Assembly (NCBI RefSeq): GCF_009363555.1
Contig: NZ_CP045372.1
Span: forward strand, 62,001 to 126,000
From: Sulfitobacter sp. THAF37
Lineage (GTDB): Bacteria > Pseudomonadota > Alphaproteobacteria > Rhodobacterales > Rhodobacteraceae
DNA length: 64,000 nucleotides
Direction of reading: 5' to 3'
In this document: piece by piece, positions 27,628 through 36,300 of the stretch
How positions within the stretch are numbered: position 1 is the stretch's first letter
Layout of the letters: each line of letters begins with the position of its first letter
Made by a program: the position numbers and the translations under genes
Notes under the pieces: generated by a model
Seen by the model: the letters and a program-made list of their open reading frames with translations, nothing else
What the model was told of the DNA's origin: nothing
The model's database searches: none

Positions 27628-29030
27628 AGCAACACCGCCGCCGCCAGCCCGAGAAAGGCAAAGAAGCCCACCACATCTGTCACCGTGGTCACGAACGCGC
27701 CCGAAGCCAGCGCAGGGTCAATGCCCACCTTCTCCAGCAGGATGGGAATGCCGGTGCCCGCCAGACCGGCGATGACCATGTTGATCACCATCGCCGCAGC
27801 GATCACGTAGCCCAGCGCGGGCGATCCGAACCACACCAGTCCGACGACCCCCATGACCACGGCAAAGAAGGCGCCGTTGATCAGCCCCACCGCGCATTCG
27901 CGGCGGATCACCCGCCAGACGTTCGACCCGGTCAGATCCTTGGTGGCGATGGCGCGCACCGCCACGGTCAGGCTTTGCGTGCCCGCGTTGCCGCCCATGG
28001 AGGCGACGATGGGCATCAGCACGGCCAAGGCGACCACCTGCGTGATCGCTGCCTCGAAGAAGGAGATGACGATGGACGCGGCGATGGCCGTGACCAGATT
28101 GACCGCAAGCCAGGGCAGCCGCCGCCGGGTCGTCGCGCGCACCGAATCCGACAGGGTGGATTCGCCGTCCACACCGGCCAGGCGCAGGATGTCCTCTTCG
28201 TGTTCCTCGTCCAGCACCGCCATGGCGTCGTCGATGGTGATCACCCCGATCAGCCGCCCCTCGTCATCGACCACCGGGGCGGAAATCAGGTGGTACTGGT
28301 TGAACGCATAGGCCACATCGCCTTCGTCGCGCATCGCAGGGATCACCTGAAAAGTGTCTTCCAGCAGATCGGCCAGGGGCGTGGTTCGCTTCGACCGCAT
28401 CAGCTTGCCCAGCGTGATGTTGCCCACCGGGTGCAGACGCGGATCCACCATGATGATGTGATAGAACTGGTCCGGCAGATCTTCCTCGGGGGTATTGCGC
28501 AGATGATCAATGGCTTCGCCAACGGTCCAGTGCTCGGGCGCCATCACGACCTCGCGCTGCATCAGGCGGCCCGCGGAATATTCCGGATAGCTCAGCGACT
28601 GCTGGACCGCCGCACGCTCGGTGTCTTCCAGCGCCCCCAAGATCGCCTCCTGCTGGGCATCCTCCAGGTCCTCGATCAGATCGACCACATCGTCGCTGTC
28701 CAGGTCCCGCACCGCCTGGGTCAGAACCTGCGGCGTCAGGACCGCGATCACGTCCTCGCGGATGCTCTCGTCCAGCTCCGACAGGATGTCGCCGTCGAAT
28801 TCCATCCCGTAAAGCCGGATCAACCGGCTGCGGTCAAAGGCGTTCACCTGCTCCAGAAGGTCGGCGATATCGGCCGGGTGCAGCGGCTCCATCAGTTCGA
28901 CCAGCTTCTCGCGGTCGTCAATGTCCACGGCATAAAGAACGGCGGCGACCGTCTTCGGCTCCAGCGCGTAATCCGTGCGCTCCGCCTCGTCTTCGGGGGC
29001 GTCTTCGTGCAACTCGACCTGATCAGACAT
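27624..29030 (-). CDS. mgtE: Magnesium transporter MgtE
   Basis: 468 residues: a cytoplasmic superhelical N domain (about 30-130, with LHPADIADLLEQVNAFDRSR), two CBS domains (about 140-260, LISAPVVDDEGRLIGVITID) and five C-terminal helices containing the Mg2+ pore motif LMPIVASMGGNAGTQSLTVA. The start MSDQVELHEDAPEDEAERTD at 29030 has AAGGGGAG at good spacing; a 22-codon extension is not conserved. The acidic N domain senses Mg2+. It is operonic with fau. Confidence 0.95.
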   Translation of the reverse strand: MSDQVELHEDAPEDEAERTDYALEPKTVAAVLYAVDIDDREKLVELMEPLHPADIADLLEQVNAFDRSRLIRLYGMEFDGDILSELDESIREDVIAVLTPQVLTQAVRDLDSDDVVDLIEDLEDAQQEAILGALEDTERAAVQQSLSYPEYSAGRLMQREVVMAPEHWTVGEAIDHLRNTPEEDLPDQFYHIIMVDPRLHPVGNITLGKLMRSKRTTPLADLLEDTFQVIPAMRDEGDVAYAFNQYHLISAPVVDDEGRLIGVITIDDAMAVLDEEHEEDILRLAGVDGESTLSDSVRATTRRRLPWLAVNLVTAIAASIVISFFEAAITQVVALAVLMPIVASMGGNAGTQSLTVAVRAIATKDLTGSNVWRVIRRECAVGLINGAFFAVVMGVVGLVWFGSPALGYVIAAAMVINMVIAGLAGTGIPILLEKVGIDPALASGAFVTTVTDVVGFFAFLGLAAAVLL

Positions 29031-29130
29031 ACCGGTGACTCCCCTTGCCTCGGGGGACCATATGCAAGCCGCACGGGGGACACAATCCTTGGACATTGTG
29101 CCGGGGCCGCGACCTGCCTAATGTGCCGCC

Positions 29131-30435
29131 ATGACCGACGACACCCTCCTGCTGGGTCCGACCCTGCGCTTTGACGGCGACCCCTTTCACCTGCCCTGGG
29201 CCGAGGCCGTCAGCATCGACACAGACGGGGCCGTGCTGCTGCGTGACGGCCATATCGCCGACGTGGGCCGGGCGGCGGCACTGACGGTCGCGCACCCCCG
29301 GGCACGGCAGCTGCGCTACGACGCGGATCGGCTGATCTGCCCCGGTTTCGTCGACGCCCATATGCATTACCCCCAGACCGCCATCATCGCCTCCTGGGGC
29401 AAACGGCTGATCGACTGGCTGAACGACTATACCTTCCCCGAGGAAATGCGCCTGGCCGACCCCACCTATGCCAGGGAAATTGCCGCGCGCTATCTCGACC
29501 TGACGCTGGCACAGGGAACCACCACCGTGGCCAGCTACTGCACGATCCACCCCCACAGCGTCGACGCGCTGTTCGGCGCGGCAGCCGATCGCGGGCTTCG
29601 GATCGTCGCGGGCAAGACCTGCATGGACCGCAATGCGCCCGAAGGGCTGCGCGACACGGCGCAATCGGCCTATGACGACAGCAAGGCGCTGATCACACGC
29701 TGGCACGGACGGGGGCGTGCAACCTACGCCATCACCCCGCGTTTCTCGCCCACCTCCACGCCAGATCAGCTGGCCGCGCTCGGCGCGCTCTGGACCGAAC
29801 ACCCCGATTGCCTGATGCAAACCCACCTCAGCGAACAGACGGACGAAATCGACTGGGTGCGCGACCTCTACCCGCAGGCGCGCGACTACCTCGATACCTA
29901 CGAAACCCACGGGCTGCTGGGGGAACGCGCCGTCTATGGTCACGCCATCCACCTGACCCCGCGCGAGATCGACCGCCTGGCGGAAACCGGGGCGGCGCTT
30001 GTGCATTGCCCCACGTCGAACACCTTCATCGGGTCCGGGCTCTTTGACCTGCGAGGGCTCGCCGGACGCGGCATACCCGCAGGCCTCGCCACCGATACCG
30101 GCGGCGGCTCCTCCTTTTCGATGCTGCGCACCATGGCCGCCGCCTACGAGATCGGACAGCTGCGCGGCACCCCCCTGCACGCGGCGCAACTGATCTGGCT
30201 GGCCACCGCCGGGTCGGCGCGCAGCCTGCACCTGCAGGACCGGATCGGCAGCATCAACCCGGGACAGGAGGCAGACCTTACAATTCTCGACCTTGCCTCC
30301 ACCCCCGCCATCGCCCAGCGCAGCGCCAATGCCAGCGACATATGGGAAACCCTCTTCGCCACGATCATGATGGGCGACGACCGTGCCATCGCAGAGGTCT
30401 GGATCGCGGGCCGACAGATCCCCGCGCCCCCATAG
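29131..30435 (+). CDS. guaD: Guanine deaminase
   Basis: Zn-dependent amidohydrolase converting guanine to xanthine, 434 residues. Metal motif DAHMHYPQTAIIASWG, the active-site Cys/Thr region PTSNTFIGSGLFDL, HLSEQTDEIDWV and TDTGGGSSFSMLRTMAAAYE identify GuaD rather than other amidohydrolases. It is convergent with an 8-oxoguanine deaminase, so the two purine-deaminating activities are neighbours. A 3' motif shared with betC starts one base after the stop. Confidence 0.95.
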   Translation: MTDDTLLLGPTLRFDGDPFHLPWAEAVSIDTDGAVLLRDGHIADVGRAAALTVAHPRARQLRYDADRLICPGFVDAHMHYPQTAIIASWGKRLIDWLNDYTFPEEMRLADPTYAREIAARYLDLTLAQGTTTVASYCTIHPHSVDALFGAAADRGLRIVAGKTCMDRNAPEGLRDTAQSAYDDSKALITRWHGRGRATYAITPRFSPTSTPDQLAALGALWTEHPDCLMQTHLSEQTDEIDWVRDLYPQARDYLDTYETHGLLGERAVYGHAIHLTPREIDRLAETGAALVHCPTSNTFIGSGLFDLRGLAGRGIPAGLATDTGGGSSFSMLRTMAAAYEIGQLRGTPLHAAQLIWLATAGSARSLHLQDRIGSINPGQEADLTILDLASTPAIAQRSANASDIWETLFATIMMGDDRAIAEVWIAGRQIPAPP

Positions 30436-30436
30436 G

Positions 30437-30459
30437 CTTCATTGTTCCCAAAATACACC
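30437..30459 (+). other. Conserved 3' motif downstream of guaD
   Basis: CTTCATTGTTCC followed by CAAAATACACC begins one base after the guaD TAG. It matches the element after betC (12031-12054) apart from a one-base indel and one substitution. There is no stem, so it is not an intrinsic terminator. Confidence 0.55.
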
Positions 30460-30555
30460 AACACGACATCACCAAACGCGGCGCCCTCACGGCCGCCGGG
30501 GCTCAGGCCGGCAAAAGGCGCCCGGAACAGCGTGCGGCGCAGCCGCTCTGCCGGA

Positions 30556-31896
30556 TCACGCCTGGTCCTGCAAAGACCGCGCCAGGGTGTTCTGGCGTGC
30601 GATGGCCGCGCCCAGATCGAAGCGGGTGATCTGCCCCTCCCGCACCACGGCCCGCCCCTCGACGATCAGGTCGCGCACTGTCGTGGGCCCCGCCAGCAGC
30701 AGCGCCGCGGGGTCCCAGCTGCCCGCGGTCTCGATTCCGCGCACGTCCCAGATCGCCACATCCGCGCGTTTCCCCACCGCCAGCCGCTCGCATTCCGGGC
30801 GGCCCAGCACATCGGCCCCGCCGCGCGTCGCAATCTCCAGTGCGGCGCGCGCAGACATGGCATCGGCACCCGACATGACCCGCTGCAGCAACATGCACTG
30901 CCGCGCCTCGGCCACCAGGTTGCCTGCATCGTTGCTGGCCGATCCGTCCACCCCCAGCCCGACAGACACCCCCGCATCGCGCATGGCCCGGACAGGCGCC
31001 ACCCCCGACCCCAACCGGCAGTTGGAACAGGGACAATGCGCGACACCGGTGCCGGTCTCGGCGAACACCGCGATCTCGGCGGCGTCGAGCTTGACGCAGT
31101 GGGCGTGCCAGACATCCGGCCCGACCCATCCGAGATCCTGGGCATATTGCCCCGGCCGGCAGCCGAACATCTCCAGCGAATAGGCTACATCCTCGTCGTT
31201 CTCGGCCAGATGCGTGTGCAACATCACACCCTTGTCCCGCGCCAGAAGCGCGCTCTGGCGCATCAGGTCCAGGCTGACCGAGAACGGCGAACAGGGCGCG
31301 ATGCCGACGCGGCACATGGATCCGGGTGACGGGTCGTGAAAAGCGTCCACCACCCGGATGCAATCCTCCAGGATCGCGGCCTCATCCTCCACCAGCGCAT
31401 CGGGCGGCAGGCCGCCCGCGCTCTCCCCGATGCTCATGGCGCCGCGGGTGGGCTGGAACCGAAGACCGACCTCCCGAGCGGCGGCAATCGTATCGTCCAG
31501 CCGGGACCCGTTGGGATAGAGGTAAAGGTGATCGGAACTCAGCGTGCAGCCCGACAGCGCCAGTTCCGCCAGCCCGATCTGCGCAGAGGTAAAGACATGC
31601 TCGGGCGTGAACCGCGCCCAGATCGGATAGAGGGTCCTCAGCCAGCCGAAGAGCAGCGCGTCCTGCGCCCCCGGCACCGCGCGGGTCAGCGTCTGGTAGA
31701 GGTGGTGATGCGTGTTCACCAGCCCGGGGGTCACCACGCAGCCGGTCGCGTCGATAACCTCGCCGTCGCTGCGCAGGCCACGCCCGATCTCGACGATTTC
31801 ACCGTCCCGAAGGCGCAGGTCCGCATCACGCAGCTCGCGCCGGTGATCGTCCATGGTCAGCAGGTGTCCGGCATTGCGGATCAGAATTTCGGACAA
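30556..31896 (-). CDS. 8-oxoguanine deaminase-like amidohydrolase
   Basis: 446 residues of the TrzN/AtzB-like amidohydrolase group. The metal motif TPGLVNTHHHLYQTLTRAVP, the catalytic HLAENDEDV, HAHCVKLDAAEIAVFAETGT and the GVDGSASNDAGNLVAEARQC region are typical of 8-oxoguanine deaminase (also annotated hydroxydechloroatrazine ethylaminohydrolase). The product would be urate from 8-oxoguanine. It is convergent with guaD, which supports purine catabolism or clearance of oxidised guanine. Confidence 0.88.
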   Translation of the reverse strand: MSEILIRNAGHLLTMDDHRRELRDADLRLRDGEIVEIGRGLRSDGEVIDATGCVVTPGLVNTHHHLYQTLTRAVPGAQDALLFGWLRTLYPIWARFTPEHVFTSAQIGLAELALSGCTLSSDHLYLYPNGSRLDDTIAAAREVGLRFQPTRGAMSIGESAGGLPPDALVEDEAAILEDCIRVVDAFHDPSPGSMCRVGIAPCSPFSVSLDLMRQSALLARDKGVMLHTHLAENDEDVAYSLEMFGCRPGQYAQDLGWVGPDVWHAHCVKLDAAEIAVFAETGTGVAHCPCSNCRLGSGVAPVRAMRDAGVSVGLGVDGSASNDAGNLVAEARQCMLLQRVMSGADAMSARAALEIATRGGADVLGRPECERLAVGKRADVAIWDVRGIETAGSWDPAALLLAGPTTVRDLIVEGRAVVREGQITRFDLGAAIARQNTLARSLQDQA

Positions 31897-32012
31897 GTTG
31901 GCAGATCTCTCATGCCCGCCTCATGGATCACCGGACTGCCGATGGAAAGCGGGCGCGAGAACCGGCAGGAGACCAGATAACAGGCTGATCCCCGCCGGGT
32001 CAACGGCGATGC

Positions 32013-32813
32013 TCAATAGCGTCGCAGAATCTCCAGCGCCTGCGCATGAATCTCGGGGTTCGCCGCAGCCAGGGCCCTGCCGCCGCCATGTGCCGGTCCC
32101 CCCTGCCAGTCGGTGACGACACCGCCCGCCGCCTGCACCACGGCGATGGGGGCCTGAATGTCATAGGGGGCCAGCCCGGCCTCGATCACCAGATCCACCT
32201 GCCCCGCCGCCAAAAGCGCATAGGCGTAACAATCCATGCCATAGCGGGTCAGCCGGGCGCGGGACGCCACGGCATGAAACCCTGCGCGGTCGCCATCCAC
32301 GCCGACTTCGGGGAAGGTGGTAAAGACCACAGCCTCCGACAGGTCACGGGGGGCCCTTGTGACCAGCGCGCGCGGCCCGAACGGGCCGCTCATGCCCGCA
32401 CCGTCGGGGGCGCCCTCGAACCGCTCCGCGATATAGGGCTGGTCGATGATGCCATAGAAGGGTCCCTGCGCGTCGCTCACCGCGATCAGCACGCCCCAGG
32501 TCGGCGTTCCGCTGATGAAGCCACGGGTCCCGTCGATCGGGTCCAGCACCCAGGTCAGACCGGATCGCCCGGCCTGCGCGCCGAACTCCTCGCCCAGTAC
32601 GGCATCATCGGGCCGTTCGCGGCGCAGGATATCGCGCATGGCATGTTCCGCCGCCTTGTCCGCGATGGTCACAGGGTCGAACCCGGCGGAAAGCTTGTTT
32701 TCGGCCAGCAGGGCGCTGCCCCGGAAATGCGGGAGGATCGCCTCGCGTGCCGCATCCGCAAGCAGATGCGCAACGCGCCGGATATCCATATCGAAGGGCA
32801 TAGCGGTCGTCAT
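32013..32813 (-). CDS. hisN: Histidinol-phosphatase, inositol-monophosphatase family
   Basis: 266 residues with the IMPase metal motifs GEEFGAQAGRSGLTWVLDPIDGT (Glu; D-x-I-D-G-T at about 95-100) and YDIQAPIAVVQAAGGVVTDW near the C-terminus. The variant TRGFISGTPTWGVLIAV is characteristic of the HisN histidinol-phosphatase branch. The reaction is the penultimate step of histidine synthesis. The gene stands alone, as is common for hisN in alphaproteobacteria. Substrate assignment rests on motif similarity; a general phosphatase remains possible. Confidence 0.85.
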   Translation of the reverse strand: MTTAMPFDMDIRRVAHLLADAAREAILPHFRGSALLAENKLSAGFDPVTIADKAAEHAMRDILRRERPDDAVLGEEFGAQAGRSGLTWVLDPIDGTRGFISGTPTWGVLIAVSDAQGPFYGIIDQPYIAERFEGAPDGAGMSGPFGPRALVTRAPRDLSEAVVFTTFPEVGVDGDRAGFHAVASRARLTRYGMDCYAYALLAAGQVDLVIEAGLAPYDIQAPIAVVQAAGGVVTDWQGGPAHGGGRALAAANPEIHAQALEILRRY

Positions 32814-32880
32814 GCGGCCTGAGTGCCAGCTTGCGGCCAGACGCGCAAGACGTCGTCGGCGGTGACGCCCGACAGGCGCG

Positions 32881-33255
32881 TCAGGCCACGTCGCTCAGCA
32901 CACGGGCCAGTTCGAACAGGCGTCGGCGCTGGTTTTGCGGAATCGCATAGTAGGAGCGGATGAGGTCCATCGCTTCCTTGTCGCTCAGAAGGTCGACGGG
33001 CACGGCGCTGTTTTGATTTTCGCCGGTGTTGTCCGCCTCTTCCACACCATCAAAGAAATAGGAAACCTGGACATCGAGCGCGTCGGCGATATCCCACAAC
33101 CGAGACGCGCTGACGCGGTTCGCACCGGTTTCGTATTTTTGAATTTGCTGAAACTTGATACCCACCAGCTCGGCCAGTTTCTGTTGGGTCATTCCCGTCA
33201 ACCAGCGACGCTGACGAATTCTTTTACCGACGTGCACGTCTACTTTATGTGCCAT
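32881..33255 (-). CDS. XRE-family HTH regulator, 124 aa
   Basis: The start is MAHKVDVHVGKRIRQRRWLT; the HTH covers about residues 10-65 (GMTQQKLAELVGIKFQQIQK, YETGANRVSASRLWDIADAL), followed by a linker and a helical C-terminus (MDLIRSYYAIPQNQRRRLFE). It resembles the SinR-like Cro/CI proteins found in one or several copies in Rhodobacteraceae, some linked to stress and quorum responses. Targets are unknown. The 272-base upstream gap (33256-33527) is AT-rich with TTTAACATAACG-type promoter-like segments but holds no gene. Confidence 0.85.
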   Translation of the reverse strand: MAHKVDVHVGKRIRQRRWLTGMTQQKLAELVGIKFQQIQKYETGANRVSASRLWDIADALDVQVSYFFDGVEEADNTGENQNSAVPVDLLSDKEAMDLIRSYYAIPQNQRRRLFELARVLSDVA

Positions 33256-33527
33256 CTCGCCTTTTCCTTACTTTTAACTTGCCAGCCTGCGTCTTTCGAC
33301 GCCGGGCGGATCACACTAATGAAACCAACACTACCTCACCCGTGAAGCACACCTTACGCAATCTTGCTTTCCGTGGAAAGGATTTCCGCCCTTGTACCGA
33401 ATACAGCTTTAACATAACGAAAACGAGCGAATTTGCCTCACATCCCGGTTACAAACCGCACCAAACGCCACGTTCCGCGAGAAATACACTTTATCCGGCA
33501 GTAACTTGCGACGCATTCCCCACCAGG

Positions 33528-34406
33528 TTACGCGCCGGAAGAGGCCCGAGGCGCCTGCCCCAAGGCAAAGGCTGCCCGCAGCAGCGCGGCAAGTTGCTCT
33601 TGCGCCTCAGACCTTTTCTGATTCGCCCCATACAGGTTGATCTGCTGCCGGGGCAGAATCGGCAATGCGCCGCCATGGTCGATCTGCTGCAGATACGGCG
33701 GCTGGTTGCCGTCGATCATGGCATGGATCGCCAGATCCGCGCTGACCGCCGCCTCTACCGCCCTGTCGCTTTCGGTGTCCACGGCCATCTGCCAGTCAAT
33801 CTGGGCATCGTCCAGCGCCCCCACGACACGCGGACGGAATGTGCAGTACCGGCAGAACGCCAGTTGCAGCGGCCGTTGCCGCCAGGCCGCACCGCCGGGT
33901 GCGCCGACCCACTCCAGGCTTTTTGTCACAAGGGTTTCGCCCCCCGGATCGACATCGGTCTCGGTGGTCAGGATCAGGTCGCAATCGCCCTTGGCGAACT
34001 GGTCTTTCAAGGTCCTGGTATGGGACGCCTCCAGGTGGACGCGCACGCGCGGGAATTCGGCGTGAAACTTCTTCAGCACCTGAGGCACTGCGGGATAGAC
34101 GATGTCGTGCGGCACCCCCAGCGTGATCTCGCCCTCCTGGGCGTGATCGGTCAGCCGCTCGATGACCTCGTCGTTCAGAGCCACCATGCGGCGGGCATAG
34201 ACCAACAGCTGTTCGCCTGAGGCGGTCAGCGCGATGGTGCGCCCCGTCCGGTCGAGCAATTCAAGACCCAGCATGTCCTCCAACCGCTTGAGCTGCATGG
34301 AGACCGCCGACTGCGTGAGGTGCAGAAACCCCGCAGCCCGCGTCACCCCGCCGCTGTCGGCGACGGTCATGAAGGATCGAAGGGTCGTGATATCGAGATT
34401 TCTCAT
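33528..34406 (-). CDS. LysR-family transcriptional regulator, 292 aa
   Basis: Winged HTH at about residues 5-65 (LRSFMTVADSGGVTRAAGFL, LTQSAVSMQLKRLEDMLGLE), then a two-lobe effector domain (GEITLGVPHDIVYPAVPQVL). The gene faces a DUF1127 peptide gene, a pairing seen repeatedly in Rhodobacteraceae. The palindrome ACATCA-N7-TGATGT lies directly upstream of the ATG at 34404-34406, pointing to autoregulation and control of the divergent gene. The ligand is unknown. Confidence 0.9.
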   Translation of the reverse strand: MRNLDITTLRSFMTVADSGGVTRAAGFLHLTQSAVSMQLKRLEDMLGLELLDRTGRTIALTASGEQLLVYARRMVALNDEVIERLTDHAQEGEITLGVPHDIVYPAVPQVLKKFHAEFPRVRVHLEASHTRTLKDQFAKGDCDLILTTETDVDPGGETLVTKSLEWVGAPGGAAWRQRPLQLAFCRYCTFRPRVVGALDDAQIDWQMAVDTESDRAVEAAVSADLAIHAMIDGNQPPYLQQIDHGGALPILPRQQINLYGANQKRSEAQEQLAALLRAAFALGQAPRASSGA

Positions 34407-34425
34407 ACATCACCAGATCTGATGT
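34407..34425. promoter_or_regulatory. Candidate LysR operator at the regulator's start
   Basis: ACATCA-N7-TGATGT is a perfect 6-bp-arm palindrome adjoining the start codon at 34404-34406. Binding would hinder translation initiation or transcription of the regulator and touches the divergent promoter region. Confidence 0.5.
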
Positions 34426-34529
34426 CAGGGGCAACAAAGAATTGTTTTCGTTATACGTCGCGACCCCCTAAATATCAAGCATCCTAATGCGAACCGCCAA
34501 CACATCACGAAATTCGAAGGAGACATCCC

Positions 34530-34757
34530 ATGCCCCAAGCCATTGGCACCGCCGCCCACTGCGCCCCCCGCAGATCGAGGCGCCGCTCATTCCTTGCCCG
34601 TCTCTCAGGGTTTGCCGCCCTGGCGCGCAGCCGCCGCGCGCTCGCCCGGCTGGACGCCGAGGCACTTCGCGACATCGGCCTCAGCCGCGCGGAGGCGCAG
34701 CGCGAAGCCCGCCGGGCGCCCTGGGACGTTCCGTCGCATTGGACCGATGCGCGCTAA
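34530..34757 (+). CDS. DUF1127 (YjiS-like) small Arg-rich protein, 75 aa
   Basis: GAAGGAGA precedes the ATG. After a basic N-terminus (RRSRRRSFLARLSG) comes the DUF1127 motif ARSRRALARLDAEALRDIGL followed by SRAEAQREARRAPWDVPSHW. Proteins of this kind are induced by stress and bind RNA or affect phosphate and other uptake in some alphaproteobacteria. It is divergent from the LysR gene, which probably controls it. Confidence 0.88.
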   Translation: MPQAIGTAAHCAPRRSRRRSFLARLSGFAALARSRRALARLDAEALRDIGLSRAEAQREARRAPWDVPSHWTDAR

Positions 34758-34896
34758 AAACAACGCATGCCTGCATAAATTGGCGCAAGTGACGGTGTGA
34801 TTGCTACTTGAAAAGCGCGGCGGCAATCCCGATATTCTCCGGGATACCGTCCGCATCCCGCGTGGTAAGACACACTAGCCAATTGGAGGTCCATTC

Positions 34897-35673
34897 ATGG
34901 CCGACGTGAATACAATCCGGACACAGACCGGAACCCGCGCCGCCGCAATCGACGAGGGGCTGCGCGCCCATATGAACAAGGTCTACGGCACGATGTCCGT
35001 GGGCATGCTGATCACCTTTGCCGCCGCCTGGGCGATTTCCGGTCTGGCAGTCACCTCCGATCCTTCCGGTGCGTCCGCGCAGATCGGCGCGGACCGGTAT
35101 CTGACCGACATCGGCTATGCGCTGTATGCCTCGCCGCTGAAATGGCTGGTGATGTTCGCGCCGCTGATCTTCGTCTTCGGCTTCGGCGCTGCGATCAACA
35201 AGATGTCGGCAGCCACCGCGCAGACCGTGTTCTATATCTTTGCCGCGGTGATGGGCATTTCCATCAGCTCGATCTTCCTGGTCTTCACCGGCTATTCCAT
35301 CGCGCAGGTCTTCCTGATCACGGCCATCGCCTTTGCCGGGCTGTCGCTCTGGGGCTACACCACCAAGAAGGACATCTCGGGCTGGGGCAGCTTCCTGATC
35401 ATGGGCGTCATCGGCCTGATCGTCGCGTCGATCGTGAACATTTTCCTGGGCTCGCCCGCGCTGATGTTCGCAATCTCGGCGATCGGTGTGCTGATCTTTG
35501 CCGGTCTCACCGCCTATGACACCCAGTCGATCAAGAACGAGTACCTGGCGCACGCGCAGCACGGCGACAGCGAATGGCTGGGCAAAGCGGCAATCATGGG
35601 TGCCCTGCGGCTGTATCTGGACTTCATCAACATGTTCATGATGCTGCTGCAACTCTTCGGCAATCGCGAATAA
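34897..35673 (+). CDS. Bax inhibitor-1/YccA-family membrane protein
   Basis: 258 residues, seven predicted helices after a cytoplasmic N-tail ending HMNKVYGTMSVGMLITFAAA. Conserved features include FVFGFGAAINKMSAATAQTV, FLVFTGYSIAQVFLITAIAF and the C-terminal Asp pair in FAGLTAYDTQSIKNEYLAHA and LYLDFINMFMMLLQLFGNRE. BI-1 proteins act as pH-sensitive Ca2+ leak channels or protease modulators. GGAGGT precedes the ATG. A strong terminator follows at 35697-35727. Confidence 0.95.
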   Translation: MADVNTIRTQTGTRAAAIDEGLRAHMNKVYGTMSVGMLITFAAAWAISGLAVTSDPSGASAQIGADRYLTDIGYALYASPLKWLVMFAPLIFVFGFGAAINKMSAATAQTVFYIFAAVMGISISSIFLVFTGYSIAQVFLITAIAFAGLSLWGYTTKKDISGWGSFLIMGVIGLIVASIVNIFLGSPALMFAISAIGVLIFAGLTAYDTQSIKNEYLAHAQHGDSEWLGKAAIMGALRLYLDFINMFMMLLQLFGNRE

Positions 35674-35696
35674 GCATTGCATTCATGACGCGACAT

Positions 35697-35727
35697 GGGC
35701 CAATCCTGCAAGGGATTGGCCCTTTTT
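35697..35727 (+). terminator. Rho-independent terminator after the BI-1 gene
   Basis: GGGCCAATCC and GGATTGGCCC form a perfect 10-bp stem with a six-base loop, followed by TTTTT. It ends 14 bases before the TTG start of the next gene. Confidence 0.92.
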
Positions 35728-35741
35728 CGTTGGAGCGACCC

Positions 35742-36050
35742 TTGCTTGAAATCAGACCCAACTGCGAGATGTGCGACCGCGATCTGCCCCCCGAATCCAC
35801 AGAGGCGCGCATTTGCAGTTATGAATGCACCTTCTGTGCGGACTGCGTCGAGACCGTGCTGCACAATGTCTGCCCGAACTGCGCGGGGGGTTTTGCGGCA
35901 CGTCCGATCCGGCCACGACAGGCCCGGCGACCGGGCGTCAGCCTGGCCCACCAACCGGCGGGCACGCAGCGGCGCAGCCTGAAATATGGGCGTGATGACA
36001 TCGCCGCCCATGTCGCCACGACGCGGGACATTCCGCCCGAAGACAGGTAG
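35742..36050 (+). CDS. DUF1272 zinc-ribbon protein, 102 aa
   Basis: The conserved family start L-E-I-R-P-N-C is reached from a TTG codon (35742-35744) with TTGGAG seven bases upstream; no ATG or GTG is suitably placed. Cysteine pairs CEMCDRDLP, CSYECTFCADC and CPNC should bind zinc, as in other DUF1272 proteins, whose function is unknown. A basic C-terminal tail (RPIRPRQARRPGVSLAHQ) extends beyond the family core. It follows the BI-1 terminator. Confidence 0.8.
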   Translation: MLEIRPNCEMCDRDLPPESTEARICSYECTFCADCVETVLHNVCPNCAGGFAARPIRPRQARRPGVSLAHQPAGTQRRSLKYGRDDIAAHVATTRDIPPEDR

Positions 36051-36071
36051 GGACAGGCCCCCGGGGCGCCT

Positions 36072-36218
36072 TCAGAAAGGCTCGGTGCCGACGCCGGTAA
36101 AGCCGATGCTGTGAGAATAGGCCCCCCCGAATACCGGCGCGGGCGGCGGGCCACCGATTTCTCCGGTACAGGCAGAGATCAGACCTGCAAGGGTCAAGGC
36201 AGCGATCGTCTTGGACAT
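36072..36218 (-). CDS. Tiny lipoprotein, 48 aa
   Basis: MSKTIAALTLAGLISACTGE shows a lipobox ISAC after a short signal; AAGGAA lies seven bases upstream of the ATG. The mature peptide is about 32 residues, Gly/Pro-rich and then aromatic, ending TGVGTEPF. It has the same length and N-terminal MSK start as the lipoprotein at 2327-2473 with little similarity after the Cys. It is convergent with the DUF1272 gene. Confidence 0.7.
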   Translation of the reverse strand: MSKTIAALTLAGLISACTGEIGGPPPAPVFGGAYSHSIGFTGVGTEPF

Positions 36219-36300
36219 GTGATGTTCCTTGGCAGCTTGGGACGAAATAACTATTGCTGCTCGACCGATCCGGCGCAAGCCCGACCGGTCCGACGCTGTC

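Noticed and set aside
34804..35682. 292-codon minus-strand open frame
   Set aside because: Antisense to the BI-1 membrane protein; the His/Asp/Arg-rich composition is an artefact.
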